Assembly (NCBI GenBank): GCA_963706785.1
Contig: CAVPNJ010000008.1
Coordinates: 124,001-188,000, forward strand
Direction: 5' to 3'
Origin: Pollutimonas sp963706785
GTDB lineage: Bacteria > Pseudomonadota > Gammaproteobacteria > Burkholderiales > Burkholderiaceae_B
Length of the DNA: 64,000 bases
Each line of letters begins with the position of its first letter. Position 1 is the stretch's first letter. Under the pieces are notes generated by a model. It saw nothing but the letters and a program-made list of their open reading frames with translations, did not search any database and was not told where the DNA came from. Positions 8,240-16,981 of this stretch are shown in pieces. The position numbers and the translations under genes were made by a program.

Positions 8240-8503
8240 TCTGCTGAAATCGGGATACTGCGGGCCGCTGCTGGAACGGGACACCATGCGATTGTAGGCG
8301 ACGGCCTCGATTGTCCGCCTTGCGCCTTGCTTTCCACAGCGCGAATATTTTTAGCAACGAAGTGTCGTTCTTCCGGCTGGATTTCCAGCCCACGCAGGAC
8401 CGGGGTGACGCCGCGCCCTGGCACCGCTGAAAAAAACAATATTCAATTCATGGATGCAAAATGTGACATAGAATATCGATGTCTACCACTTCAAATTCAA
8501 TCC

Positions 8504-8722
8504 ATGCCCAAAACAATTGCGTCGTTGCTATGTGAGCCCTGCCTTAATGTCGGAAACGACCCTCACGAGAACATGAGGCACCAAGGGACCAGACCGACTG
8601 ATTCAAACGATGGGGCGACAGAGCGCCAATACCGCTGCATCGCATGCAACACCATATGGATCGCCCGCATGGACAAATGGGGAGCGAGCTACGGATTCAA
8701 ATTGATTCCGAATACTAAGTAG
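8504..8722 (+). CDS. Small putative zinc-ribbon protein
   Basis: This 72-residue protein has two CxxC pairs, CEPC near residue 10 and CIAC near residue 48. This spacing fits a treble-clef or zinc-ribbon metal site. The end is aromatic and basic (WIARMDKWGASYGFKLIP). There is no membrane segment. The start could be ATG 8504 or ATG 8450; neither has a strong ribosome binding site, and the 8504 start puts the first CxxC near the N-terminus as in small ribbon proteins. The function is unknown. Confidence 0.5.
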   Translation: MPKTIASLLCEPCLNVGNDPHENMRHQGTRPTDSNDGATERQYRCIACNTIWIARMDKWGASYGFKLIPNTK

Positions 8723-8813
8723 AATTCATTGCAGCGTACTGGCTTGATTTTTTCAGCCACATCCGCCGACATCGCTAGTGGAAAATTCCATAGGGCTAGC
8801 GCGTGCAACGCTA

Positions 8814-8844
8814 GAGAGGCAGCGGCACGAATGCGCGGCCTCTC
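8814..8844. terminator. Possible terminator hairpin between converging genes
   Basis: GAGAGGC (8814-8820) pairs with GCCTCTC (8838-8844) across a GC-rich loop. It lies between the plus-strand zinc-ribbon gene and the minus-strand DUF883-like gene, which converge here, so a two-way terminator would fit. There is no long T run. Confidence 0.4.
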
Positions 8845-8856
8845 CCTTACAGATTG

Positions 8857-9117
8857 TTATCGCTTGAGTCGACCCCAAAGATAGGCGATCGCAGCTATGG
8901 TAGCGACAGCCACCACAGGATTAGCACGGACCATATCCTTCGCACATATCAACGCTCCTTCGAGCGTATCTCGACCGCTGTCGACAGCATCTTTAGCCGC
9001 CTGCTTTGCCCGTTGCGTTGCGTCGGCCGCTTTATCAGCGGCCTCTAATATTCCCGTGCCTGCCGCATCAGCCCCGTGGTCGATAGCATCTTTGACTTTG
9101 TCGGTTGTTGTTGCCAT
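8857..9117 (-). CDS. DUF883/ElaB-like membrane-anchored helical protein
   Basis: The protein has 86 residues. The first 55 are an Ala/Asp/Lys-rich amphipathic helix (ATTTDKVKDAIDHGADAAG, then AADKAADATQRAKQAAKDAV), and the C-terminus is one membrane segment (VVAVATIAAIAYLWG) with a basic end (RLKR). That order is seen in ElaB/YqjD/DUF883 proteins, which sit in the inner membrane, bind ribosomes and rise in stationary phase in E. coli. I start at ATG 9117 because GGAGACGTCAC precedes it. The specific function here is inferred from family behaviour. Confidence 0.75.
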   Translation of the reverse strand: MATTTDKVKDAIDHGADAAGTGILEAADKAADATQRAKQAAKDAVDSGRDTLEGALICAKDMVRANPVVAVATIAAIAYLWGRLKR

Positions 9118-9379
9118 GTGACGTCTCCTAAACATTAGCACTAGGTGCCGGCCATTCAGTATCGACCATCGTTCATTAAAAATAATGGTGAGATTGAAAC
9201 GCTTTATTTCAGATTGTCAAAACGAAGAGCCTCTGTCTACATTGAGCATTAACTTCGTTCAAGGGACAATAATTTAGTCCAAAAGATACTAAAGCAATTG
9301 TTTGCAACTCCAGTTTAGGTGCTTGCCGTTGCATGATAAAGTTACCGACCACTTTTGCGACTACAGAGAGACCCTTCTT

Positions 9380-10120
9380 GTGACCACGTCACTGCACCAG
9401 TCCGTTCAGGCTCGACCTAAACCGATAGCATTTGATGCACGAAAATTGTATCCACTCGCCGCCAAGATAACTCTATTTTTTGGTTTGCTTTGGCAGCCTC
9501 TGGCATCTGCGACAGTGTCGAATCACGCCGGTCCGGTAGTTTCACCTTACGCTGCCCTTTCCACCACACTGCGGCCGCTTTCGGAGTTCTACGTAAAGAT
9601 CGAAGACTTTGAAGTGGATTTACCCGCGCCAGCAGAGATCATTGCTGCGCAGGATCTGGATGACGAGCACGGCGTGCGAAAAGAAGCGATCACAAGTTAT
9701 CTAGCTGCGAAGTTCAATAAGGATGAAGAAACTGTCCGCGAATATGTCGACTTGGCATGGGGCGAGGCAGAAAAGCATGAAGGTCTAAGCCCCGAGTTGA
9801 TTTTGGCAGTAGTCCAGAAGGAAAGCGGCCTTAGAGCTGGAATCAAGAACAAGTATGGCGCTCAAGGGCTTATGCAAGTCGTCGCCAGATGGCATCCGGA
9901 CAAGCTGCATCGGCGTGAGTCATTGTTCGATCCAAGCGTGAACATTCGTGTAGGGTCGCAGATTCTTCAAGAATACTTGTCTAAAGCAAAGAATGGGCTT
10001 CCTGGGGCGTTAAAGAAATACTCAGGCAACTCGCGAGGATACGTCGAGTCGATCATCCGAGAGACCAAACGACTGGCCACCATCGGCGATAAAGCACAAG
10101 ACGAAAGTGACGAAGGTTGA
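9380..10120 (+). CDS. Lytic transglycosylase, SLT domain (soluble/periplasmic)
   Basis: This protein of about 246 residues has a hydrophobic export signal (AAKITLFFGLLWQPLASA) and a C-terminal SLT domain. The catalytic Glu is in VVQKESGLRAG, followed by the family pattern YGAQGLMQV, then DPSVNIRVGSQILQEYL and the KYSGN loop. Such enzymes cleave the MurNAc-GlcNAc bond of peptidoglycan with 1,6-anhydro ring formation. The start is uncertain: I prefer GTG 9380, which has AGAGAG upstream, though the frame stays open to a TTG at 9302. It is not linked to a secretion or pilus locus here, so a housekeeping wall-remodelling role is likely. Confidence 0.85.
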   Translation: MTTSLHQSVQARPKPIAFDARKLYPLAAKITLFFGLLWQPLASATVSNHAGPVVSPYAALSTTLRPLSEFYVKIEDFEVDLPAPAEIIAAQDLDDEHGVRKEAITSYLAAKFNKDEETVREYVDLAWGEAEKHEGLSPELILAVVQKESGLRAGIKNKYGAQGLMQVVARWHPDKLHRRESLFDPSVNIRVGSQILQEYLSKAKNGLPGALKKYSGNSRGYVESIIRETKRLATIGDKAQDESDEG

Positions 10121-10180
10121 TAGCCGGGCAGCGTGATGTCGAAGTGAAATATGCCGGGTACGAGGATAGCGCTGTCGCGC

Positions 10181-11287
10181 TCATCTATCAATTCCAGCCT
10201 GTCTTAAGTAATCCAGCACCGCGCGTTGTTCGCCGGCGAACACAATACGATTCGACTCGAGCTTACGTTGATGGACATACATTGGGTCGTAGTATCCAGT
10301 TAATAGGCCCTCGATCCATTCAAGATGCAGTTCCACGGTGCCACTGCGTCGCTGCTCGGCAAGAGCCGCGTCCATTTTGACCGCCAGGATCTGGTGTCGT
10401 TCGCTACCCAGGCGCTTGACGATGTTGTCCAAACTTTCGCGGAGACGTTTCGCGAAACGCTCAAAGCCCTGTTCCTCATCATGCAAAGCCACGAACTCAG
10501 CGTGCAGGCAAGTCACATAGTCGCGCACTATACGTCGCACCCGATTTTCAAGACTGTCTTCCAGCCAGACAATGGGATAGGCCTGCATGCTTCGATATAG
10601 CTCAACCGGTAAACTGCAATTGCCGATGGCGCGGCTCTCATCCTCTAGTACGAAAAGCTTGTGGCCGGCGGCGCGCTTTTTAAGAATATCTACCGATAGG
10701 CGATTTTCGAAGTTGATTTGGGCCGGCTGGCCGATAGCATGCTTCCCGAAGCTGGAGCCACGGTGATTGGCATGGCCTTCCAGGTCAAGGCTGTTGTCAA
10801 GCTGTAATAAAACATCGGTCTTCCCCGTTCCGGTCATGCCGCCCAACACGACGAAACGGCACTCAGCGATTGCTTGCGCGGCGGTTTCTAGCAAGAAGTT
10901 GCGCATTGCCTTGTAACCGCCGAGCACTAGGGGGTACTCGATCCCCGCCTCATCCTTCAGCCATTTCTGGGTGATCTCCGAGCGCAAGCCTCCGCGAAAG
11001 CAATACAGGTAGCCATCGGGGTTGGCGCGGGCGAAAGCTGCCCATGCAGCGATGCGCTCATTCTTGATCTGGCCGGTGACCAGCCGGTGACCGAGAGCGA
11101 TGGCAGCATCCTGACCCTGCTGCTTATAGCAAATGCCGACTTTCTGCCGTTCGACATCGTCCATCAGGGGCAGGTTTATGGCACCTGGGAACGCACCCTT
11201 ATTGAATTCGCTTGGCGCGCGGGTGTCCAACATCGGTATATCGTTAAGAAAGAGTGCCCGGTAGTCACCGATGTTCTCGCGCATCAC
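10181..11287 (-). CDS. mnmH: tRNA 2-selenouridine synthase
   Basis: MnmH (SelU/YbbB) replaces the sulfur of 2-thiouridine at wobble position 34 with selenium from selenophosphate. The 368-residue protein has an N-terminal rhodanese domain with the catalytic Cys at residue 96 in CFRGGLRS. A P-loop NTPase domain follows, with GMTGTGKT at about 150-157. It overlaps the end of selD: a GTG at 11287 shares GTGA with the selD stop, and an ATG one codon later also overlaps it. The genes are therefore translationally coupled. SelD supplies its selenophosphate. Confidence 0.95.
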   Translation of the reverse strand: MMRENIGDYRALFLNDIPMLDTRAPSEFNKGAFPGAINLPLMDDVERQKVGICYKQQGQDAAIALGHRLVTGQIKNERIAAWAAFARANPDGYLYCFRGGLRSEITQKWLKDEAGIEYPLVLGGYKAMRNFLLETAAQAIAECRFVVLGGMTGTGKTDVLLQLDNSLDLEGHANHRGSSFGKHAIGQPAQINFENRLSVDILKKRAAGHKLFVLEDESRAIGNCSLPVELYRSMQAYPIVWLEDSLENRVRRIVRDYVTCLHAEFVALHDEEQGFERFAKRLRESLDNIVKRLGSERHQILAVKMDAALAEQRRSGTVELHLEWIEGLLTGYYDPMYVHQRKLESNRIVFAGEQRAVLDYLRQAGIDR

Positions 11288-12318
11288 AATACTTCTATCG
11301 CGTAGCTTTGTCGCTCTATCAGTTCGCCGATCGGCGCCAATCGAAGTCCGTATTCGGCCGCAGCAGCCAGGAATTCAGCCTCTCCGTCGGGCGTTACTGC
11401 CACCAATAGTCCTCCGCTGGTCTGCGGATCGCAGAGCAGTTGCAGCTGATCCTGACTGATAGGCCCCAGGCGCTCACGATAACTGTCGAAGTTTCTAGAG
11501 GTTCCGCCGGGCACGCAGCCCTGGCCCAAGTAATAATCGACGCCCCGCAGACGCGGGACCTTAGCGTATTCTATGCGAGCGCTTACGCCGCTGCCATCGG
11601 CCATTTCCGCCAAGTGGCCTAACAGGCCGAAGCCGGTAACGTCGGTCATGGCCGTGACGCAGTCCAGCTCGCCGAATCGGCTGCCCGGTTTATTCAGGGT
11701 ACACATCCAGTCCCGCGCTAAGCCTATGTCTTCGGTGCGCAGCTTGGACATCTTTTCCGCGGTAGTCAGAATGCCGATGCCCAGTGGCTTGGTCAAGTAA
11801 AGCCTACAGCCGACGGTCGCGGTGTCATTACGCTTCAGGCGCGTCTTATCGACCACGCCGGTGACGGCCAGACCGAAGATCGGCTCAGGGGCGTCGATAG
11901 AGTGTCCACCGGCCAATGGAATGCCAGCTGCATCACAAACCGAACGCCCGCCGCGGATGACTTCACGTGCGATTTCCGGCGGCAGCAACTTGATCGGCCA
12001 ACCGAGAATAGCGATGGCCAGTAGCGGACTGCCGCCCATGGCATAGATGTCGCTAATGGCGTTGGTAGCGGCGATACGGCCGAAATCGAAGGCATCGTCG
12101 ACGATAGGCATGAAGAAGTCAGTAGTCGAAACCACGCCGCGCTTTTCATCTAACGCGTAAACCGCCGCGTCGTCACGGGAGGCATTGCCCACCCAGAGCT
12201 TCGGGTCGAGATCCTGAGCGCCGCTGCCCTGCAAAATCACCTCCAGCACCTTGGGCGAGATCTTGCATCCGCAGCCGGCTCCATGACTATACTGGGTTAG
12301 GCGAATGGAATCTTTCAT
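11284..12318 (-). CDS. selD: Selenide, water dikinase (selenophosphate synthetase)
   Basis: SelD makes selenophosphate from selenide and ATP. The 344-residue protein begins MKDSIRLTQYSHGAGCGCK. The catalytic Cys lies in that glycine-rich loop with the essential Lys after it; the residue is Cys, not selenocysteine. The AIRS/PurM-like fold motifs DDAAVY, TTDFFMPIVDD and AGGHSIDAPEPIFGL follow. It is the first gene of a two-gene operon with mnmH. No selA, selB or selenoprotein gene was seen nearby, so tRNA modification is the evident use of the product. Confidence 0.96.
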   Translation of the reverse strand: MKDSIRLTQYSHGAGCGCKISPKVLEVILQGSGAQDLDPKLWVGNASRDDAAVYALDEKRGVVSTTDFFMPIVDDAFDFGRIAATNAISDIYAMGGSPLLAIAILGWPIKLLPPEIAREVIRGGRSVCDAAGIPLAGGHSIDAPEPIFGLAVTGVVDKTRLKRNDTATVGCRLYLTKPLGIGILTTAEKMSKLRTEDIGLARDWMCTLNKPGSRFGELDCVTAMTDVTGFGLLGHLAEMADGSGVSARIEYAKVPRLRGVDYYLGQGCVPGGTSRNFDSYRERLGPISQDQLQLLCDPQTSGGLLVAVTPDGEAEFLAAAAEYGLRLAPIGELIERQSYAIEVL

Positions 12319-12448
12319 CGGTGCTCCGCAATGCTTAAAGAAGGCAATTCTAATCCAGCAGACAGACTAGCATTGAAAAGACTTCTGGCAAATGTGGTCG
12401 TTCAGGTCATGCCATAATTCCAACCGGTGGCAGAATGGATTCGAAATC

Positions 12449-12781
12449 TTGGAACTTGTTCGTCTTGCTGTGCTTTTCGCCGTAACGGCACTAGCTGAAA
12501 TTATCGGCTGCTATTTACCGTGGCTTGTGCTTAGGCAGGGTAAGAGCCTTATCTTGCTTTTGCCTGCCGCCATTTCGCTAGGTCTATTTGCCTGGCTGCT
12601 TACTCTTCACCCGACGGCAGCTGGTCGAACCTATGCAGCCTATGGTGGCATGTACATCGCTGTCGCATTGGCATGGCTGCGCATTGTGGACGGCGTGCCC
12701 TTGACCCGATGGGATATCGCGGGCGCGGCCATCGCACTTACTGGCATGGCCGTAATCGCCCTGCAGCCGTCGGCGGCATAA
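12449..12781 (+). CDS. YnfA/UPF0060-type small membrane protein (SMR-like)
   Basis: This 110-residue integral membrane protein has four predicted hydrophobic segments. Its start motif (LVRLAVLFAVTALAEIIGCYLPWLVLR) is the signature of the YnfA/UPF0060 family. Members are related to small multidrug resistance transporters, with a conserved AE pair in helix 1 and the loop GRTYAAYGGMYI. I start at TTG 12449, which gives the standard length of about 108 residues; an open frame upstream to 12392 would add residues not found in the family. Transport has been proposed for relatives, but no substrate can be named here. Confidence 0.88.
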   Translation: MELVRLAVLFAVTALAEIIGCYLPWLVLRQGKSLILLLPAAISLGLFAWLLTLHPTAAGRTYAAYGGMYIAVALAWLRIVDGVPLTRWDIAGAAIALTGMAVIALQPSAA

Positions 12782-12857
12782 TCCGCAGTCGCCGCCAGCA
12801 AGCGAAGCATCCGGTGGTAAGCTAATTAGTCACTTACTTCCCCGCTCCCCCCTCGCC

Positions 12858-13442
12858 ATGATCAACACTGCCGATCGTCATCTGACCGAAACTTTGCTCG
12901 AGAGCGAGACCTTGTTCGAAGGTGATCTCTTGAAAGCTCGCCGCGACACAGTACGCCTGCCCGATGGCGGAAGCTCGACGCGCGAATACATCGTGCATCC
13001 CGGAGCAGTCGTGATTATTCCATTATTGGATAACGACCATGTGTTGCTCGAACGCCAATTTCGCTATCCCGTCAATCGTGTAATGACAGAGTTCCCGGCT
13101 GGTAAGCTCGATGCCGACGAAGATCCGTTAACTTGTGCAAAGCGCGAACTGCTCGAGGAAACCGGCTTTACTGCAGCCCGGTGGGCTTATGCAGGTGTCA
13201 TGCACCTGGCCATTTCATACTCCACCGAGATCATTCATATATTCTTTGCGAGCGATCTAACACCTGGAGCCCAACAGCTGGACCAAGACGAGTTCCTGGA
13301 GTTGCGTACTGTGGGTGTCAAAGATTTAATCGATGATTGCCGCAACGGCAAGATCACCGACGCCAAAACCCTGACGTGTACGTTGTGGCTGCAAAACGTG
13401 CTCGCAAATGCATGGCCGCTAGACTGGAAAGCAAACCCCTAG
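12858..13442 (+). CDS. nudF: Nudix hydrolase, ADP-ribose pyrophosphatase type
   Basis: This 194-residue protein has an intact Nudix box between about residues 81 and 104 (GKLDADEDPLTCAKRELLEETG), which binds the catalytic magnesium ions. The preceding strand arrangement (LKARRDTVRLPDGGSSTREYIVHPGAVVIIPLL) and the FRYPV segment match the NudF/ADP-ribose pyrophosphatase group. That enzyme splits ADP-ribose into AMP and ribose 5-phosphate. The exact substrate cannot be proved by sequence. A strong hairpin lies 63 nt after the stop. Confidence 0.85.
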   Translation: MINTADRHLTETLLESETLFEGDLLKARRDTVRLPDGGSSTREYIVHPGAVVIIPLLDNDHVLLERQFRYPVNRVMTEFPAGKLDADEDPLTCAKRELLEETGFTAARWAYAGVMHLAISYSTEIIHIFFASDLTPGAQQLDQDEFLELRTVGVKDLIDDCRNGKITDAKTLTCTLWLQNVLANAWPLDWKANP

Positions 13443-13504
13443 TCACCGGCGCTCGCACGTAATGCTTTGACGGTCCCCTACAGAAAGTCGAATCGCTAAA
13501 AGGT

Positions 13505-13529
13505 GAGGAACCGTTTTAAACGGTTCCTC
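13505..13529. terminator. Bidirectional terminator between nudF and the DUF3597 gene
   Basis: GAGGAACCG and CGGTTCCTC form a perfect stem with a TTTTAAA-type loop. It lies between converging genes (nudF on plus, DUF3597 on minus) and could end both transcripts. Confidence 0.75.
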
Positions 13530-13540
13530 GGTAAGGACCG

Positions 13541-14038
13541 CTAGCCCTTTAAATCTTCGGGAACTTTGCCACCGCTTTCAGCGAATTTGCGCATGACTTC
13601 TTTATGAAGCCATATATTCATTGTTGCCGAATCGTCGGTGCTACCGGTGTAATTCAGCTCTTTGGCAAGTTGCTTTCGGGCAGTAAGGCTGCTGTCGAGA
13701 CCTAAAAGCTTAAGAAGGTCAACGATAGACGTCTGCCAGTTCAGCTTCTCAGAATTTTTAGATTGCATCTCGCGTAGGACCGCCTCAACGTCGACGGACT
13801 GAGCAGCGGACGTCGACGTCGCGTTGGCGGCGGCTGGGGCAGCCATCGACGACGTCACCCCGGGGGTACCGGTCGCAGTTTCCGGCGACCTCGCTGTGGT
13901 AGCGGCGGGAGCCGCTGCTCCAGACGAAGCGCCTGCCGCTGGCGGAGCAGCAGAACCGGGGCTGGCTTGCGGTGCTGTTTGATTGGCAGGATGCTCGGAC
14001 GGAAAAATCTTTGCCAGGATGCTCTTGAAAATCGACAT
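13541..14038 (-). CDS. DUF3597 domain protein
   Basis: The protein has 165 residues. It starts MSIFKSILAKIFP and continues with a long Ala/Pro/Thr/Ser-rich linker (about 20-75). The C-terminal 90 residues are a DUF3597 domain (VDVEAVLREMQ, then LNWQTSIVDLLKLLGLDSSL, and STDDSATMNIWLHKEVM). The domain resembles a small helical module seen next to LysM or other envelope proteins; its role is unknown. AAGGAG lies before the ATG. It belongs with the other small stress-type genes of this region. Confidence 0.85.
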   Translation of the reverse strand: MSIFKSILAKIFPSEHPANQTAPQASPGSAAPPAAGASSGAAAPAATTARSPETATGTPGVTSSMAAPAAANATSTSAAQSVDVEAVLREMQSKNSEKLNWQTSIVDLLKLLGLDSSLTARKQLAKELNYTGSTDDSATMNIWLHKEVMRKFAESGGKVPEDLKG

Positions 14039-14269
14039 AAGCTAACTCCTTTCTAGTGAGAACAAAGCGGGGTTTGGCACCAGGACTTCACCAGCACGTA
14101 GCATGCCTTCTAGCATCGGATGTCGCGGCTTTAATCTCGCACCGATCAGATGAACTTCGGCGGCACGCCGCTTGCTAAATAAGTCTGACGGCACCCACGC
14201 CGTTTCGAAAAGTCAACTAAGTCTATCTTTACAAGTCGACTAACGATCGTATCTCTTAAAGGTGAAAGC

Positions 14270-14702
14270 ATGAAGCTACTTCAAAAAACTCTTCTGATCT
14301 CGGCCATAGTGGCAATCCCTTTTGCAGCGGCCCAGGCGCAGAAAACCGGCAGCGGCAGTACTGCCCAAGGTGAAGCGCTTGAAAGCTCAGTGCCTCAAAA
14401 AAACCCGCCACCACCGAAATCACCCTCTACCAGCACGCCCTCTCCATCAGAAACCGATCACGGGGGAAGCTCCGTACAGTTCAGTGCCCGGAACAGACAA
14501 ACCAGCAACCACCAATAAAGCCAATCCTAAGCTACATCAATCTGACATGCCAACCTCCGGTGGCATGCCGTCTACCATGGGCAAACCACAGCAGACAGCG
14601 CCCTCCTCGGAAAGCCCTCCAGCTGGCGCCCCGATGCGCACGGGTCCGGACACTAGCAATAAGGGTGCTTCTGCAACCGTAGGAAGTGAAAAGCCGCAAT
14701 AA
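14270..14702 (+). CDS. Secreted Pro/Ser-rich low-complexity protein (one frameshift)
   Basis: The first frame gives a signal peptide (MKLLQKTLLISAIVAIPFAAAQA) and a Pro/Ser/Thr-rich tail. At a GGGGG run near 14461-14465 the sensible reading moves by +1 into GEAPYSSVPGTDKPATT and on to a TAA at 14702. One extra G in the run would join both parts into a 143-residue exported protein. Without that correction the first frame ends after 82 residues. AAAGGTG lies before ATG 14270. The function is unknown. Confidence 0.55.
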
Positions 14703-14743
14703 CCGTCACTCCATTGATGTTCGTGATGCACTATATGTCATGG

Positions 14744-14775
14744 CGTTTGGCCAAAAAAGTCTGAATGGCCAAACG
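14744..14775 (+). terminator. Hairpin after the secreted low-complexity gene
   Basis: CGTTTGGCCA (14744-14753) pairs with TGGCCAAACG (14766-14775) around an A-rich loop. It is a perfect 10-bp stem, 41 nt after the stop. No strong T run follows. Confidence 0.55.
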
Positions 14776-14949
14776 TCAAGCGCTCGGCAAGGTTATTTCC
14801 AGACGTTCGGCGCTATGAATAGGCAATGCACTTCACATTAACGACTATTTCTTCGGTAAGCTACGGGCAGATTCCAATAATCGCGTTCAACTTGACGACA
14901 GACCGTACTTGCCGCTTTCGTCGTTTTGGATCGCTTCTAAGCGCCAGGC

Positions 14950-16171
14950 ATGTCCTCATTAAAGGTTACAGATATACCGCAACAACCCACTACCGCATGG
15001 CAAGTGTTTCTTATTTTCCTGCGTCTCGGACTCACGTCATTCGGAGGACCGGTCGCCCATATTGGCTACTTCCGCCAGGAATTTGTAGTCAGGCGCCGCT
15101 GGCTGGGTGAGCGCAGCTATACCGATCTGGTTGCTCTTTGCCAGTTCCTGCCGGGTCCCGCAAGTAGCCAAGTAGGCTTGGCGCTAGGACTAGCACGCGG
15201 GGGGTATAGTGGCGCGCTGGCCGCATGGTTGGGCTTTACCCTGCCTTCGGCGATCGCGATGATCCTGGTCGCACTGGGTATCTCCAGCTGGGGCGAAGAA
15301 ATTCCCGCCGGCATTCTGCAGGGATTGAAAGTGGCAGCGGTCGCTGTCGTTGCATACGCGGTTTGGGGAATGGCACGTAGCCTGTGCACCGATACTTTGC
15401 GCATTACGATCATGTTGACTGTAGCCGGTATGGTGCTCATATGGCCGGGCACACTTAGTCAACTCGTAGCGATCATCGCTGCCGGTATCGCTGGCTCGAT
15501 GCTGATTAAGCCGTCCCACGAATTAGCGCATGAGGCCCTTTCTATCCGCGTACGCCGACGTACCGGAGCCGTTTTCTTAACGATCTTCTTTACCTTACTT
15601 ATCAGTCTTCCTCTTCTTGCACAAACCTGGCCCATCCAGGGTTTGTCCATGCTCGATGTCTTCTATCGGGTCGGAGCAATAGTATTCGGGGGCGGCCATG
15701 TCATTTTGCCATTACTTCAAGCCGAAGTTGTGCCCAACGGCTGGGTGAGCAACGAGATTTTCCTCGCCGGCTACGGGGCTGCTCAGGCGATGCCGGGTCC
15801 TTTATTCACCTTTGCTGCGTTTCTGGGGGCCTCGATGAGCACGACCGCCAACTGGAGTTGTCGGGGGAATACTTTGCCTCGTCGCTATTTTTGCCCCCTC
15901 CTTTCTCATCGTTGTGGGGGCGCTACCCTTTTGGGAACAGTTAAGGACCAACGTGCTCATGCGTGCCGCTTTGGCGGGCGTCAATGCCGCCGTAGTCGGC
16001 CTATTGCTGGCGGCGTTATATCACCCGGTATGGACTAGCGCAATACACCGACTACCTGACTTGGCCCTCGCTTTTGTGGCGCTGTGTGCCCTGGCATTAT
16101 GGAATATTCGGCCTTGGATAGTCGTTGTCTGCAGTGGACTTGGCGGATGGCTATTGAGCCTTCCATGGTAA
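14950..16171 (+). pseudogene. chrA: Chromate transporter ChrA (frameshifted near 15845)
   Basis: ChrA is a proton-driven chromate efflux protein with duplicated membrane halves. The first frame gives the N-terminal CHR domain, FGGPVAHIGYF, FLPGPASSQVGLALG, and most of the second half with FGGGHVILPLLQAE and AMPGPLFTFAAFLG. Around 15840-15850 one extra base moves the reading from MSTTA to PTGVVGG, and the frame 15914-16171 supplies the last helices. Removing one base gives 406 residues, the normal length for long ChrA. Because only a single insertion is present, this may be an assembly error and the gene may be intact. Confidence 0.8.
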
Positions 16172-16265
16172 GGTCAGACGACCCCTCATGTGGCTCTGCT
16201 GCAAGTTTATCTACAATTGGCTTGCATATCGGAAACTTTAATGTGTCGTTAAATCAGGAGGCAGC

Positions 16266-16943
16266 ATGCGCATACTAATGGTTTTGACCTCGCACGACGA
16301 GCTTGGAAATACCGGCGAGAAAACAGGCTTTTGGCTCGAGGAATTTGCAGCGCCCTATTATATTTTCAAGGATGCAGGTGCTGACATCACCCTCGCTTCG
16401 CCCGCCGGAGGGCACCCCCCCATCGACCCTAAAAGCGATGCACCCGATGCACAAACAAATGCTACGCGCCGCTACGCCGAAGACAAGGCGACCCAAGATG
16501 CGCTCGCCAACACACTAGTCCTTTCTAGCGTTACCGCCACCGATTATGATGCCGTTTTTTATCCGGGCGGTCATGGCCCTTTGTGGGATCTTGCAGAAGA
16601 CGCAACCTCCATTGCCCTCATTACAAAAATGATAGCGGCCAAAAAGACGGTCGCCGCAGTTTGCCACGCGCCAGGCGTACTCCGATATGTTAAGAGCCCT
16701 GACGGCAAACCTCTGGTCAACGGAAAAAATGTCACAGGATTCTCGAACGATGAAGAAGCTGCTGTTGGGCTCACCGATATCGTGCCATTTCTGGTCGAAG
16801 ACATGCTGAAGGACAATGGGGGAATTTATTCTCAGGTCGATAACTGGCTTCCATACGTGATCACCGATGGACTTCTGATCACTGGACAGAATCCAGCGTC
16901 ATCCGAACCGGCCGCACGGGCTTTATTAAAGCAACTAGGCTGA
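16266..16943 (+). CDS. DJ-1/PfpI-type class I glutamine amidotransferase-like protein
   Basis: This 225-residue protein has AGGAGG before its ATG. The nucleophile elbow reads AAVCHAPGVL, with the reactive Cys at about residue 136 and the flanking His that is typical of DJ-1/PfpI/Hsp31-like proteins. A catalytic-type Glu can be placed in EKTGFWLEE near residue 25. GGHGPLWDL forms the oxyanion region. Homologues act as chaperones, deglycases or glyoxalase III; the E-C-H set fits the glyoxalase/Hsp31-like group, but the activity is not fixed by sequence. Confidence 0.87.
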   Translation: MRILMVLTSHDELGNTGEKTGFWLEEFAAPYYIFKDAGADITLASPAGGHPPIDPKSDAPDAQTNATRRYAEDKATQDALANTLVLSSVTATDYDAVFYPGGHGPLWDLAEDATSIALITKMIAAKKTVAAVCHAPGVLRYVKSPDGKPLVNGKNVTGFSNDEEAAVGLTDIVPFLVEDMLKDNGGIYSQVDNWLPYVITDGLLITGQNPASSEPAARALLKQLG

Positions 16944-16981
16944 ATCTATCAGTTCGCCCGGCTATTGGAACGCGGACGGCG

